From: Flavobacteriaceae bacterium HL-DH10 | GTDB lineage: Bacteria > Bacteroidota > Bacteroidia > Flavobacteriales > Flavobacteriaceae | Assembly: GCA_031826515.1 (NCBI GenBank) | Contig: CP134536.1 | Span: 260,001-324,000, forward strand | Direction: 5' to 3' | DNA length: 64,000 nucleotides | Part shown: piece after piece, positions 25,601 to 33,735 of the stretch | How the letters are laid out: each line of letters begins with the position of its first letter | How positions within the stretch are numbered: position 1 is the first letter of the stretch | Notes under the pieces: generated by a model | Seen by the model: only the letters and a program-made list of their open reading frames with translations | Told to the model about the DNA's origin: nothing | Databases searched by the model: none | Program-made: the position numbers and the translations under genes

Positions 25601-26161
25601 TTAATTCAATAGATGATCTATTGTATCTCTAACTAAATCACTATTCCAGTTGGCAGCACCATTTTTATCTATAATGATATTACCCTCTTTATCTATTAAA
25701 AATGTTCTTGGAATAGATATAATATTGAAAAATTCTGGATATGCTTCCTGTGGTCTAACCACCTTAAAGGTGTAATTATTTTTCTTTAAAAACGGATTAA
25801 TCTCACTGTAATAATCTGTTGTTATAAAAACAAAATCCACTTTATCTTTATAATCATTATAAAGCTTTTGCATACTTGGCATTTCTGCAATACAAGGTGG
25901 ACACCAAGTTGCCCAAAAGTTTATTAAAACAACCTTTCCTTTATGCGCTTCAAAATTAAAAACAGTGCCACTTTCATCTTTCAGCTTCCAATTATAATCG
26001 ACTAATTTCTTTTGATTTTTATCTGTTTCTATTGAAGGGCTTATTAAAGCAAATCCTTTTTGAAGAAATACTTGAATGGGTTGACGTGCTTGTGGAATAA
26101 AAAACAAAGCAATAACTATTAAGAAAATGATATTATTTCTTTTTTGTTTTGTGATTTTCAT
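25601..26161 (-). CDS. TlpA-family thiol-disulfide oxidoreductase
   Basis: 186 aa with an N-terminal membrane anchor (about 11-30) placing the thioredoxin domain outside the cytoplasm. The active site is WCPPC at 86-90 in NFWATWCPPCIAEMPSM; the cis-proline is in ISIPRTFLID. TlpA/ResA proteins keep periplasmic cysteines reduced, for example during cytochrome c maturation. It lies 34 bases upstream of the dehydrogenase gene on the same strand and may share its message. Confidence 0.9.
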   Translation of the reverse strand: MKITKQKRNNIIFLIVIALFFIPQARQPIQVFLQKGFALISPSIETDKNQKKLVDYNWKLKDESGTVFNFEAHKGKVVLINFWATWCPPCIAEMPSMQKLYNDYKDKVDFVFITTDYYSEINPFLKKNNYTFKVVRPQEAYPEFFNIISIPRTFLIDKEGNIIIDKNGAANWNSDLVRDTIDHLLN

Positions 26162-26186
26162 TTGTTCATTTTATAAATTTTAAATA

Positions 26187-26222
26187 AAAAAGCATAGTCT
26201 CTATGTCGAAACTATGCTTTTT
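26187..26222 (-). terminator. Terminator after the lipoprotein gene
   Basis: AAAAAGCATAGT and ACTATGCTTTTT form a perfect 12-bp stem around 12 bases. A T-run follows in the minus direction. It lies between 26250 and the TlpA gene. Confidence 0.85.
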
Positions 26223-26249
26223 ATCTAACAAAACAAATTATCTAATTAT

Positions 26250-27122
26250 TTATCTCATAACTTCTCCTGACAAACTTGCAACGGGTCCATCTCCCATTGC
26301 AATAGTCACATGATCTGCTGCATCTGATGGCACAACATGAGCCAAAGGTTTTAATGTAAATGGTGCTGGACTATTATCTGGATTAGGTTCAACAGAAATA
26401 ACAATAGTTGCTCCTCTCAAATTTGTAGGAAAGGTTAACCCTGATGGTGCATTTTGCAGATAATCTTCTCCTGGAAATGCAGGACCATCTCCTAAATCAC
26501 CTTTAAACAATGTTGTTGTTGCATTGTCGTCAAAGTCATCAACATCAGTAAATGTCCCTGAACTTACGGGTGTACCATTAATTACAGACCAGCCTTCATA
26601 CTTCCATCCGTTTGGCAAAACAGGTAAGTCTAAACCAACTGCTGGAGTCCCACTTGAAAGATCCAAAAACCATACGCCACTTAATTCATCATTATCTGAA
26701 CCATTAGTTGGAGTTGCTAAAATATATTTACCAGAAGATGTGCTAAAATCCGCTACAATTCCGTTAGAACTCACGTTTGCGGTGTCTCCAGAAAAATCAC
26801 CTGCTAAAATTTTGGTGTCTGCTGGAGCAGGATCTGAATCTACAGCAGGTTCTATAGATAATACAAACTTTGTAGCATTAGCCAAATTATCAGCATCAAC
26901 ACTAAAAGATTGAGGGAATGTTACTGAAGTAAATGTTCCTGTTGAAATAGGAGCTCCATTAACAATAATCCAACCTTCGTAAACAAAATCATTACCTAAA
27001 GCCTCTAAACCTGACAAATTCAAAGTTAAATTAGCCGTTTTAGATACCGTATCATCATCATCACAAGATGCAGTTAAAATTCCTATTGCTATAATTGCAA
27101 AAAACATTTTTTTTATCATCAC
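26250..27122 (-). CDS. Lipoprotein with two tandem anti-sigma-K-like domains
   Basis: 290 aa. A signal peptide ends at SC with Cys 20, followed by DDDD, acidic as in surface lipoproteins of this phylum. Two homologous halves each carry YEGWxxxNGxPxSxGTFT (about 48-65 and 175-192) followed by a phase ending in IEP or VEPxxDxxPAP. The pattern recalls the extracellular part of RskA-type anti-sigma factors, here without a sigma-binding part, so a regulatory role is not implied. MM gives two equivalent starts. A Crp/Fnr regulator gene lies 70 bases upstream on the same strand. Confidence 0.75.
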   Translation of the reverse strand: MMIKKMFFAIIAIGILTASCDDDDTVSKTANLTLNLSGLEALGNDFVYEGWIIVNGAPISTGTFTSVTFPQSFSVDADNLANATKFVLSIEPAVDSDPAPADTKILAGDFSGDTANVSSNGIVADFSTSSGKYILATPTNGSDNDELSGVWFLDLSSGTPAVGLDLPVLPNGWKYEGWSVINGTPVSSGTFTDVDDFDDNATTTLFKGDLGDGPAFPGEDYLQNAPSGLTFPTNLRGATIVISVEPNPDNSPAPFTLKPLAHVVPSDAADHVTIAMGDGPVASLSGEVMR

Positions 27123-27192
27123 TATTTTTTTAAAGTTATTTATACTTCAAAAGTATAGCTAGATACTTTTATAAAATGTTAGCTAGCTAACA

Positions 27193-27864
27193 CTAAGCAA
27201 TGTTTTTATAAATTCTTATTTCTTTTCTGGAAAATTCGATGATTTTTTCTTCTTTTAATTCATTTAATAGAATGTTTAATGTCGGTCTTGAAGTTCCTAT
27301 TAAACAAGCAATATCTTTTTGTGTATAAGGGTGAGGAATTACTTTATCTCCAGTTTTTTCACAATCGTAACCATAATCTTCACATAACTCCTCTAAAAAA
27401 TCAAGAAGACGTGTTTTTGTGTCCTTAAACAACAACAACTGTAAACGTCTCTCTAGCTTTTTTAATTTAAAACCAATTATCTTATATATTTTAAAGCTAA
27501 ACGCTTGATTATCTCTCATTAAACTATGCATAGTCTCTACTCCTATTGGGCAAATATTAGTCCCATTATCAATAGACTGAGCAAATTCTTCACGTTTAGT
27601 TTCTCCAAGAATAGCTGTTTCTCCAAATAATTCTCCTCGGATTAAAATAGCTTTAACAACTTCTTCTCCATCTTCACTATAGTAACCAATCTTTACTTTT
27701 CCTCTTTCAATTAAATATACCTTATTAGAGCTATCTTCTTCAAAATATATATAGTCCTTCTTTTTATAGGCATCAAAACTATGATTAGCTTTATAAGCCT
27801 TAAATTTATGCGGGCATAGTTTTCTAAAAAGATTTACATCATCAAAAAACCAAATAGATTTCAT
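27193..27864 (-). CDS. Crp/Fnr family transcriptional regulator
   Basis: 223 aa. Cyclic-nucleotide-binding-type beta-roll at about 10-130 (YIYFEEDSSNKVYLIERGKVKIGYYSEDGEEVVKAILIRGELFGETAILGE), dimer helix about 130-160, and a C-terminal winged helix (YTQKDIACLIGTSRPTLNILLNELKEEKII). No cysteine cluster of the Fnr type is seen at the N-terminus, so redox sensing through an iron-sulfur centre is unlikely. The effector is unknown. The lipoprotein gene downstream may be a target. Confidence 0.9.
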   Translation of the reverse strand: MKSIWFFDDVNLFRKLCPHKFKAYKANHSFDAYKKKDYIYFEEDSSNKVYLIERGKVKIGYYSEDGEEVVKAILIRGELFGETAILGETKREEFAQSIDNGTNICPIGVETMHSLMRDNQAFSFKIYKIIGFKLKKLERRLQLLLFKDTKTRLLDFLEELCEDYGYDCEKTGDKVIPHPYTQKDIACLIGTSRPTLNILLNELKEEKIIEFSRKEIRIYKNIA

Positions 27865-27934
27865 CTGTTTACTTATTGTTTAATTAGCCCTATAAATGTC
27901 GGAAAAAACACGAACAACTTACAAAAAAAAACAT

Positions 27935-27961
27935 AAAAAAGCCTCCCTATTTAGGAGGCTC
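27935..27961 (-). terminator. Terminator after the DUF5606 gene
   Basis: AGCCTCC, loop of seven, GGAGGCT, followed on the minus strand by six U. It lies 23 bases beyond the stop at 27984. Confidence 0.88.
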
Positions 27962-27983
27962 TTCAATATAAAATCATTCTATA

Positions 27984-28409
27984 TTATTCTTCTTCATCAG
28001 AAACAACTTCTTTTTCTTCTTGAATACCATCTAACAAATTATGCTGTTGTAACAAATTATACCATTGCACAACCTTTTTAATATCACTAACATAAACCCT
28101 ATCTTCATCATAATCTGGTAAAATATCAAAGAAATATTCCTCTAATTTATCTTTACTATCTTTAGGCTTAACAGATGTTTGTTCACCGTTTTCCTTTTTC
28201 ATAATAGTTTCAAAAATTTGTTTTAGAGGCACTTCTTCTGTCAACGTATAAATAGCAATCTCACTTAATACACTAACATTTTGTCTAACACCAATAGATA
28301 TACGTTTTTTATCTATTAATGATTCTGCAACAAAACCACCTCGCGTTTGAGTTACTAATTTGTACAATCCAGGTTTTCCTCCTATTGCTAATATTTTATC
28401 TAAACTCAT
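27984..28409 (-). CDS. DUF5606 family protein
   Basis: 141 aa of a Bacteroidota-restricted family of unknown function. It begins MSLDKILAIGGKPGLYKLV and carries GGFVAESLIDKKR, the family's opening block. The middle contains LPDYDEDRVYVSDIKKVVQWYNLL. The C-terminal end is acidic. No signal peptide or membrane segment, so it is cytoplasmic. It is followed by def and ruvX in the upstream direction, an order I recall from other flavobacteria, but spacing with separate promoters suggests independent transcription. Confidence 0.85.
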   Translation of the reverse strand: MSLDKILAIGGKPGLYKLVTQTRGGFVAESLIDKKRISIGVRQNVSVLSEIAIYTLTEEVPLKQIFETIMKKENGEQTSVKPKDSKDKLEEYFFDILPDYDEDRVYVSDIKKVVQWYNLLQQHNLLDGIQEEKEVVSDEEE

Positions 28410-28466
28410 AAATTATTCTTTATTAAAAGTCGCAAATATCATCTGTTTATTGATGCCTTGCAAATA

Positions 28467-29057
28467 TTATCTTTTCTTTTTTTGAGCAGGAAAACGCATT
28501 CTGTAGTCTACATTTATTTTTCCTTTTGAAATATTACTCAATCGTCCTTTTATTAAGCGTTTTTTTAAAGTAGAAAGTTTATCAGTAAATAAAACACCCT
28601 CAATATGATCGTATTCATGTTGAATAACTCTAGCTATCAAACCATCAAAAACTTCTGTATGCGGTTTAAAGTTTTCATCCACATACTCGATTGTTATTTT
28701 TGGCTGTCTAAACACATCTTCTCTAACATCTGGTATACTTAAACATCCTTCATTAAAAGCCCACTCATCGCCTTCTTCTTTGGTTATTTTAGCATTTATA
28801 AAAACACGTTTAAAATCTTTTAAATTATTTTGTTCTTCTTCAGACAAATCTTCATCTTCAGAAAAAGGGGTTGTATCTACTAAAAACAAACGAATTGGCA
28901 AGCCTACTTGAGGTGCTGCCAGCCCTACACCAAAAGCATTATACATAGTCTCAAACATATTTTCGAGCAAACTATCCAGGTTAGGATATTCTTTATCTAT
29001 ATCAGCTCCAACCTTTTTTAAAACAGGATCGCCATAGGCTACAATAGGTAAAATCAT
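28467..29057 (-). CDS. def: Peptide deformylase
   Basis: Removes the formyl group from the N-terminal methionine of new proteins. 196 aa. The three metal-site motifs are present: GVGLAAPQVG (about 44-53), EGCLS (about 104-108) and QHEYDHIEG (about 146-154), where the cysteine and two histidines bind the metal and the glutamate is catalytic. The insertion rich in Asp and Glu between the first two motifs is common in flavobacteria. A -7 element (29078-29085) lies 20 bases upstream. Confidence 0.97.
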   Translation of the reverse strand: MILPIVAYGDPVLKKVGADIDKEYPNLDSLLENMFETMYNAFGVGLAAPQVGLPIRLFLVDTTPFSEDEDLSEEEQNNLKDFKRVFINAKITKEEGDEWAFNEGCLSIPDVREDVFRQPKITIEYVDENFKPHTEVFDGLIARVIQHEYDHIEGVLFTDKLSTLKKRLIKGRLSNISKGKINVDYRMRFPAQKKKR

Positions 29058-29077
29058 TGTTTAATTTTAAATTTCAG

Positions 29078-29085
29078 CAAAAATA
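29078..29085 (-). promoter_or_regulatory. -7 promoter element of def
   Basis: TATTTTTG on the minus strand (TAnnTTTG), ending 20 bases before the def ATG. Confidence 0.5.
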
Positions 29086-29126
29086 CAATACTTATAATTT
29101 ATTAAATGTATTAATTGCACAAAATA

Positions 29127-29537
29127 TTACTTAGAATATAGGTAACTCTGTAGAATGAGTGTTGCACTAATTTCATCTACTAGGGCTTTATTTTTACGCT
29201 TATTCTTTTTTAAACCACTATCAATCATAGTTTGAAACGCCATTTTAGAAGTAAAGCGCTCATCAACTCTTTCTATTGGGATATTAGGGATTTCCTTTTT
29301 TAATTTATCAATAAAAGGAAGAATATATAATTCGCTCTCTGAGGCAGTATTATCCATTTGTTTGGGTTCACCAATTAAAAACAATTCAACCTTTTCTTTA
29401 ATAATATAGGCTTTCAAAAACGGTATAAGCTCTTTTGTACTAACTGTTGTAAGCCCAGAAGCAATAATTTGTAACTCATCGGTTACTGCTATGCCTGTTC
29501 TTTTGGTACCATAATCTATTGCTAATATGCGAGCCAT
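29127..29537 (-). CDS. ruvX: Putative pre-16S rRNA nuclease / RuvX (YqgF)
   Basis: 136 aa with the RNase H-like fold of YqgF. The catalytic aspartate is in ILAIDYGTKRTGIAVTD (Asp 7). ERVDERFTS and LVDEISATLILQSYL give the other acidic residues. The E. coli protein trims the 5' end of 16S rRNA precursors; a Holliday-junction role has also been proposed. A TATTTTTG element lies at 29552-29559. It precedes def by about 70 bases. Confidence 0.92.
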   Translation of the reverse strand: MARILAIDYGTKRTGIAVTDELQIIASGLTTVSTKELIPFLKAYIIKEKVELFLIGEPKQMDNTASESELYILPFIDKLKKEIPNIPIERVDERFTSKMAFQTMIDSGLKKNKRKNKALVDEISATLILQSYLYSK

Positions 29538-29551
29538 ATATAAGTTTTAGG

Positions 29552-29559
29552 CAAAAATA
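29552..29559 (-). promoter_or_regulatory. -7 promoter element of ruvX
   Basis: TATTTTTG on the minus strand, ending 14 bases before the ruvX ATG; matches TAnnTTTG. Confidence 0.45.
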
Positions 29560-29571
29560 ATGTATTAAAAT

Positions 29572-29602
29572 AAAAAAGACCGTCTTTTTAAGACAGCCTT
29601 TT
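29572..29602 (-). terminator. Terminator after the small exported protein gene
   Basis: AAAAGGCTGTCTT pairs with AAGACGGTCTTTT on the minus strand (two G-U pairs), then a U-run. It lies 45 bases beyond the stop at 29647. Confidence 0.75.
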
Positions 29603-29646
29603 CAATAGTTTAACCTTGAATATTAATATTTGAATAGTATTTATTT

Positions 29647-29964
29647 TTAAGCTTTAATAGCTTTATTAATTTTAGGGAATACCAATTTAATGTTATCCAC
29701 ATTTCTTACACGGTTTAAGTAAATTCTAATATCACTACTACTACGTGCTATAGATCTTTTTAATTGAGAAGCATCAATTAATAAAACTTCATTTTCACTT
29801 ACTTCTACTGTTGAGTTTTCAACAGTTACAATAAGTTGGCTATCGTTATTAGAAACAGTTACAGTATCATTAGTTTCAACTTTAACTACTTCTGAAGTAC
29901 TTTGTGCATTTGCAAAAGAAAAAGAAAGTAATAAAATTAATAATATGTAAAAATTTGTTTTCAT
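29647..29964 (-). CDS. Small exported protein, function unknown
   Basis: 105 aa with a clear signal peptide (MKTNFYILLILLLSFSFANAQ; cleavage after about residue 20). The mature 85 residues have alternating Val/Thr/Glu stretches that look beta-rich, then a basic SQLKRSIARSSSDIRIYLNRVRNVDNIK helix-like segment and end IKA. I do not recognise a family. It is likely periplasmic or secreted. It has its own -7 element at 29988-29995 and terminator at 29572, so it is transcribed alone. Confidence 0.75.
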   Translation of the reverse strand: MKTNFYILLILLLSFSFANAQSTSEVVKVETNDTVTVSNNDSQLIVTVENSTVEVSENEVLLIDASQLKRSIARSSSDIRIYLNRVRNVDNIKLVFPKINKAIKA

Positions 29965-29987
29965 CTGTTTATCATTGTTTGATGATT

Positions 29988-29995
29988 CAAATATA
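29988..29995 (-). promoter_or_regulatory. -7 promoter element of the exported-protein gene
   Basis: TATATTTG on the minus strand, 23 bases before the ATG at 29964. A TTTTG lies further upstream at a slightly long distance (about 22 bases). Confidence 0.5.
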
Positions 29996-30268
29996 TATCC
30001 AGATTAAGGGTTGCACACAAAATATTAGTTGTAACTCTTTGAATTTTCGATTAGTAGTGGAGTGGCAAATTTCTACCGACAAACAGATAAAACACTTATT
30101 TTATTCGATGAAACACTACATTCTTTGCATTTCATCTATAACCTAATTAGACGAAAAGATAAAAAGCATCATTCTATCTATTAAAAGCAACGAACAATTA
30201 CTAGCATTTTACAGATAAACTATCTTATTATTATACCTATTTCCTTCCCATTTTTAATTGATACCTAT
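29996..30268. other. Intergenic region between divergent genes
   Basis: No gene seen. At 30124-30140 it contains TTTGCATTTCATCTATA, closely similar to CTTGCATTTCGTCTAAA at 44440-44456 upstream of the large secreted protein. Otherwise the stretch is AT-rich without clear dyads. Confidence 0.5.
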
Positions 30269-30276
30269 TATATTTG
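30269..30276 (+). promoter_or_regulatory. -7 promoter element of dapD
   Basis: TATATTTG, 18 bases before the dapD ATG. A TTG codon that would extend dapD upstream lies inside this element, which argues against the longer start. Confidence 0.6.
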
Positions 30277-30294
30277 TCAAAAATTAAATTACAA

Positions 30295-31110
30295 ATGACT
30301 GAATTAAGAGATATTATAGAACAAGCTTGGGAAAACAGAGCCCTTTTAAAAGAAGAAAAAACTATTACAGCCATACGTAAAGTTGTAGATTTATTAGATA
30401 AAGGTGAGCTAAGAGTTGCAGAACCAACTAACGATGGTTGGCAAGTTAATGAATGGGTAAAAAAAGGTGTTGTACTGTATTTCCCGATTCAAACTATGGA
30501 AACTATAGAAGTTGGCCCATTTGAATTTCATGATAAAATTCCATTAAAAAAAGGATATAAAGAAAAAGGTATTAGAGTGGTACCACATGCAGTAGCAAGA
30601 CATGGTTCATACATTTCTCCAGGCACTATATTAATGCCAAGTTATGTAAATATTGGTGCTTATGTAGATGAAGGTACTATGGTTGATACATGGGCAACTG
30701 TTGGTAGTTGTGCTCAAATAGGTAAAAATGTACACTTATCTGGTGGTGTTGGTATTGGTGGTGTTTTAGAACCATTGCAAGCAGCCCCCGTGATTATTGA
30801 AGATAATGTTTTTGTAGGCTCTCGTTGTATCGTTGTTGAAGGTGTACATGTAGAAACTGAAGCCGTATTAGGTGCAAATGTTGTTTTAACAATGAGTACT
30901 AAAATTATTGATGTAACTGGAGATGAACCTATAGAAATGAAAGGTAGAGTTCCTGCCCGTTCTGTAGTAATTCCAGGAAGTTACACTAAAACGTTTGCTG
31001 CTGGTGAATATCAGGTACCATGTGCTTTAATTATAGGAAAGCGTAAAGAAAGTACCAACAAAAAAACCTCATTAAACGACGCACTTCGTGAAAACGACGT
31101 GGCTGTTTAA
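30295..31110 (+). CDS. dapD: 2,3,4,5-tetrahydropyridine-2,6-dicarboxylate N-succinyltransferase
   Basis: Succinylates tetrahydrodipicolinate in the diaminopimelate/lysine pathway; the product feeds peptidoglycan and lysine. 271 aa starting MTELRDIIEQAWENR. N-terminal helical domain, then a left-handed beta-helix of hexapeptide repeats (about 100-230: GTMVDTWATVGSCAQIGKNV and onward) and a C-terminal strand region. The pathway enzyme lysA, which makes lysine from diaminopimelate, is at 54013. A strong hairpin follows at 31137. Confidence 0.96.
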   Translation: MTELRDIIEQAWENRALLKEEKTITAIRKVVDLLDKGELRVAEPTNDGWQVNEWVKKGVVLYFPIQTMETIEVGPFEFHDKIPLKKGYKEKGIRVVPHAVARHGSYISPGTILMPSYVNIGAYVDEGTMVDTWATVGSCAQIGKNVHLSGGVGIGGVLEPLQAAPVIIEDNVFVGSRCIVVEGVHVETEAVLGANVVLTMSTKIIDVTGDEPIEMKGRVPARSVVIPGSYTKTFAAGEYQVPCALIIGKRKESTNKKTSLNDALRENDVAV

Positions 31111-31136
31111 TTTTTTTAAATAGCTTTATTTCATTT

Positions 31137-31181
31137 TTACTAGTTTCATTTTTTTTAATTGATGAGAAATGAAACTAGTAA
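31137..31181 (+). terminator. Hairpin after dapD
   Basis: TTACTAGTTTCATTT pairs perfectly over 15 bp with AAATGAAACTAGTAA around 15 bases. The 3' side lacks a long U-run, so termination efficiency is uncertain. Confidence 0.65.
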
Positions 31182-31222
31182 TTCTCTGTTTTACTCTTAT
31201 AAATAAATAACACATTTAAAAT

Positions 31223-31903
31223 ATGAAAATTGTCATTCTTGCTGCTGGTATGGGTTCTAGGTTAGGTAATCCTTTCCCTAAACCTTTAACACCTTTAAAA
31301 AATGGGAAAAGCATAATGAAAATGCAAACCGATAATATAGCTTCGAGATACAATATTGATGACATAAGTGTGGTAGTTGGTTTTAAAAAAGATTTAATAA
31401 TGGAACGCTTTCCTGAGCTTTCATATGTTTACAATCCATTTTTTGACAGAACGAATACTTCAAAAAGTCTATTACAAGTTTTAAAAAAGAATAGAGATAA
31501 ATCTGTACTTTGGTTTAACGGCGATGTTGTGTTTGACGAAAAAATACTCGATATATTAAATCCTTTCATAGAATCTAACCAATCATTTGTTGCAGTAAAC
31601 ACTAGTAAGGTTGCAGATGAAGAAGTGAAATATACTTTAAAAGAAGGTTTTATAGATGAATTATCAAAAACAGTAGAAAACGGACTTGGAGAAGCCGTTG
31701 GTATAAACTTCATTTCATCTAATGACATTCAAGATTTCATAAAACGACTAGAAGAATGCGACGCTAATGATTACTTTGAAAGAGGCTTAGAATTAGCTAT
31801 TGAAAAAGATAATCTAAAAATAAAAGCAGTAGATATTTCTAAATACAATTGTATGGAAATAGACTTTATTGAAGATCTTGAAAATGCAAATAATTTGTTA
31901 TAA
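31223..31903 (+). CDS. NTP-transferase (LicC-like sugar/polyol-phosphate nucleotidyltransferase)
   Basis: 226 aa with the nucleotidyltransferase fold. The nucleotide-binding loop is ILAAGMGSRLGNPFPKPLTPL (5-25). YNPFFDRTNTSKSL (about 71-84) and LWFNGDVVFD (metal-binding Asp) are typical of LicC/HddC-like cytidylyl- or guanylyltransferases. It makes a nucleotide-activated alcohol or sugar; CDP activation is suggested by the next gene. TAATG overlap with the following glycerophosphotransferase gene shows coupled translation. Confidence 0.85.
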   Translation: MKIVILAAGMGSRLGNPFPKPLTPLKNGKSIMKMQTDNIASRYNIDDISVVVGFKKDLIMERFPELSYVYNPFFDRTNTSKSLLQVLKKNRDKSVLWFNGDVVFDEKILDILNPFIESNQSFVAVNTSKVADEEVKYTLKEGFIDELSKTVENGLGEAVGINFISSNDIQDFIKRLEECDANDYFERGLELAIEKDNLKIKAVDISKYNCMEIDFIEDLENANNLL

Positions 31904-32949
31904 TGAAGGCCATTCTTTTCTGCCAGAATAATTATGCTTTTGGAATTCTAGAACCTATAAAACAAGTTTTAGAATCTAATAATGATAATTACATTTGGTT
32001 TATTAAAGAAAAGATTCTAAACGACTTTCCTCATAAAACAGATAATTTTACCACTAAAATCTCTGATTTGGAACATTACAACAGCGATGTTATTTTTGTA
32101 CCAGGAAACGAAGTGCCTTACTTTTTAAAAGGCTTGAAAACTCAAGTTTTTCATGGCTTAGCTGGAGAAAAAAAAGGTCATTTTAGAATACGTCATTATT
32201 TCGATTTATATCTTACACAAGGCCCTTATTTCACAAATAGGTTTAATGAATTAAAGAATACTCATAAAAATTTTGAAGTTATTGAAACCGGTTGGCCAAA
32301 ACTAGATGTTTACGGACAAGGAAAAAACAAATACAATACATACAAAACAGAATTGCTTGAAAAGCATAAAGCAAAAAAAGTTATTCTTTATGCACCTACG
32401 TTTTCACCAAAACTAACATCTGCTCCATTTTTAATTAACCAAATCAAACGTCTTGCTAATAATTTAGATTATATCATTCTATTAAAATTTCATCCATTAA
32501 TGGATAACGATTGGATTAATCGATATAAAGAATTAGCCAATAAAATTCCAAATATCATATTCCAAGACGAAAAAAATATTATAAAATTTTTATTGATTTC
32601 AGATATATTAATTAGTGACACGTCGTCTGTTATTTATGAATTCATTTTACTTGACAAACCCGTAATAACATTTAATAGTATTTCTGAAAACATTAAATGG
32701 GAAGACACTAGTAATTATGATGAATTAGTAGAATTAGTAGACACCAATTTAACTAAAGACCCTTTTGCTAAATCAAGAGCCTTTATTGTTAAACAGTTTC
32801 ACCCCTATAACGATGGTAAATCTGCTCAACGCATGGTCGAAGCTGTCAAATCATATATCAATAAAAATGGAGTTCCTAAAAAAAGAGAACTTTCATTTTT
32901 AAGAAAATTAAAAATACATTCCAAGTTTGGAAGACCTCATAAAAAATAG
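31903..32949 (+). CDS. CDP-glycerol glycerophosphotransferase family protein
   Basis: 348 aa with features of the TagB/TagF family, which transfers polyol phosphate from CDP-glycerol or CDP-ribitol. Visible are HGLAGEKKGHFRIRHYFDLYLTQGP, TGWPKLD, ILYAPTFSP (about 166-174), LLKFHPL, and ISDTSSVIYEFILLDKPVITFNS (about 245-267), the donor-binding C-terminal half. There is no signal peptide. It starts inside the stop codon of the nucleotidyltransferase gene, so the two act together, probably adding a phosphate-linked group to a surface glycan or lipid. The acceptor is unknown. Confidence 0.85.
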   Translation: MKAILFCQNNYAFGILEPIKQVLESNNDNYIWFIKEKILNDFPHKTDNFTTKISDLEHYNSDVIFVPGNEVPYFLKGLKTQVFHGLAGEKKGHFRIRHYFDLYLTQGPYFTNRFNELKNTHKNFEVIETGWPKLDVYGQGKNKYNTYKTELLEKHKAKKVILYAPTFSPKLTSAPFLINQIKRLANNLDYIILLKFHPLMDNDWINRYKELANKIPNIIFQDEKNIIKFLLISDILISDTSSVIYEFILLDKPVITFNSISENIKWEDTSNYDELVELVDTNLTKDPFAKSRAFIVKQFHPYNDGKSAQRMVEAVKSYINKNGVPKKRELSFLRKLKIHSKFGRPHKK

Positions 32950-32970
32950 AACTCAAATCTATAATTATAT

Positions 32971-33735
32971 TTGAAAAATATCAGCCCAAAAATATCAGCT
33001 CTAATGATAACTTTTAATGAAGTTAATCATATTGATGACGTTATAAAGAACATCAGTTTTGCTGATGAAATTATAGTTATAGACTCCTTTAGCACCGACG
33101 GAACCATTGAAAAATTAAAAAGTCATAAAAATGTAACTACTATTTGTCGTGAATTTAAAAACTTCACCGATCAAAGAAATTTTGCATTACAACAAGCTTC
33201 CTATGATTGGGTTTTATTTATAGATGCTGATGAACGCATAACTCCATTATTACAAAAAGAAATTATTACTGAAATTAATAAACCTTATAATGAAGTGGTT
33301 GGTTTTATGTTTAGACGCTTATTCTATTTTAAACAAAACCGAATACGCTTTAGTGGTTTTCAAACTGACACCACATATCGATTATTTAAAAAGGAGTTTG
33401 TAAAATATAATGAAACAAAGATTGTCCATGAAATGCCCTTAATTAATGGAAAAAGTAAAGTTTTAAAAAGTAAAATGCTACACTATTGTATTGATAATGC
33501 TAATCATTACAAATCTAAAATGGAACATTATGCTTCACTTAAAGCATTGGAACTTTTTAAAAAAGGAAAAAAACCTAATTTCTTTCATTTCTACTTTAAA
33601 CCTTTTTATAAGTTTATTTATAACTATTTTATTAGACTTGGTTTATTAGACGGAAAAGAAGGTTTTACACTGTGTTATTTAAGTGCCTATGGTGTATATT
33701 ATCGTTATGTAGAGTTAAAAAAGCTTTACAACTAA
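32971..33735 (+). CDS. Glycosyltransferase family 2 protein
   Basis: 254 aa. GT-A fold with KISALMITFNEVNHIDDV at the N-terminus, IVIDSFSTDGT and the metal-binding LFIDADERI. It resembles the WaaE/KdtX-like group acting on lipopolysaccharide core. The start is uncertain. The conserved first strand begins before any ATG, so I use TTG at 32971, although that TTG also forms the end of a TATATTTG promoter-like element. An ATG at 33004 would cut the first strand. Its stop overlaps the convergent kinase gene by four bases. Confidence 0.85.
   Translation: MKNISPKISALMITFNEVNHIDDVIKNISFADEIIVIDSFSTDGTIEKLKSHKNVTTICREFKNFTDQRNFALQQASYDWVLFIDADERITPLLQKEIITEINKPYNEVVGFMFRRLFYFKQNRIRFSGFQTDTTYRLFKKEFVKYNETKIVHEMPLINGKSKVLKSKMLHYCIDNANHYKSKMEHYASLKALELFKKGKKPNFFHFYFKPFYKFIYNYFIRLGLLDGKEGFTLCYLSAYGVYYRYVELKKLYN

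Noticed and set aside
27896-28081. A plus-strand open frame over the end of the DUF5606 gene
   Set aside because: Antisense shadow that includes the terminator hairpin.
30274-30294. A TTG start for dapD
   Set aside because: That TTG is the end of the TATATTTG promoter element; the ATG at 30295 gives the family N-terminus.
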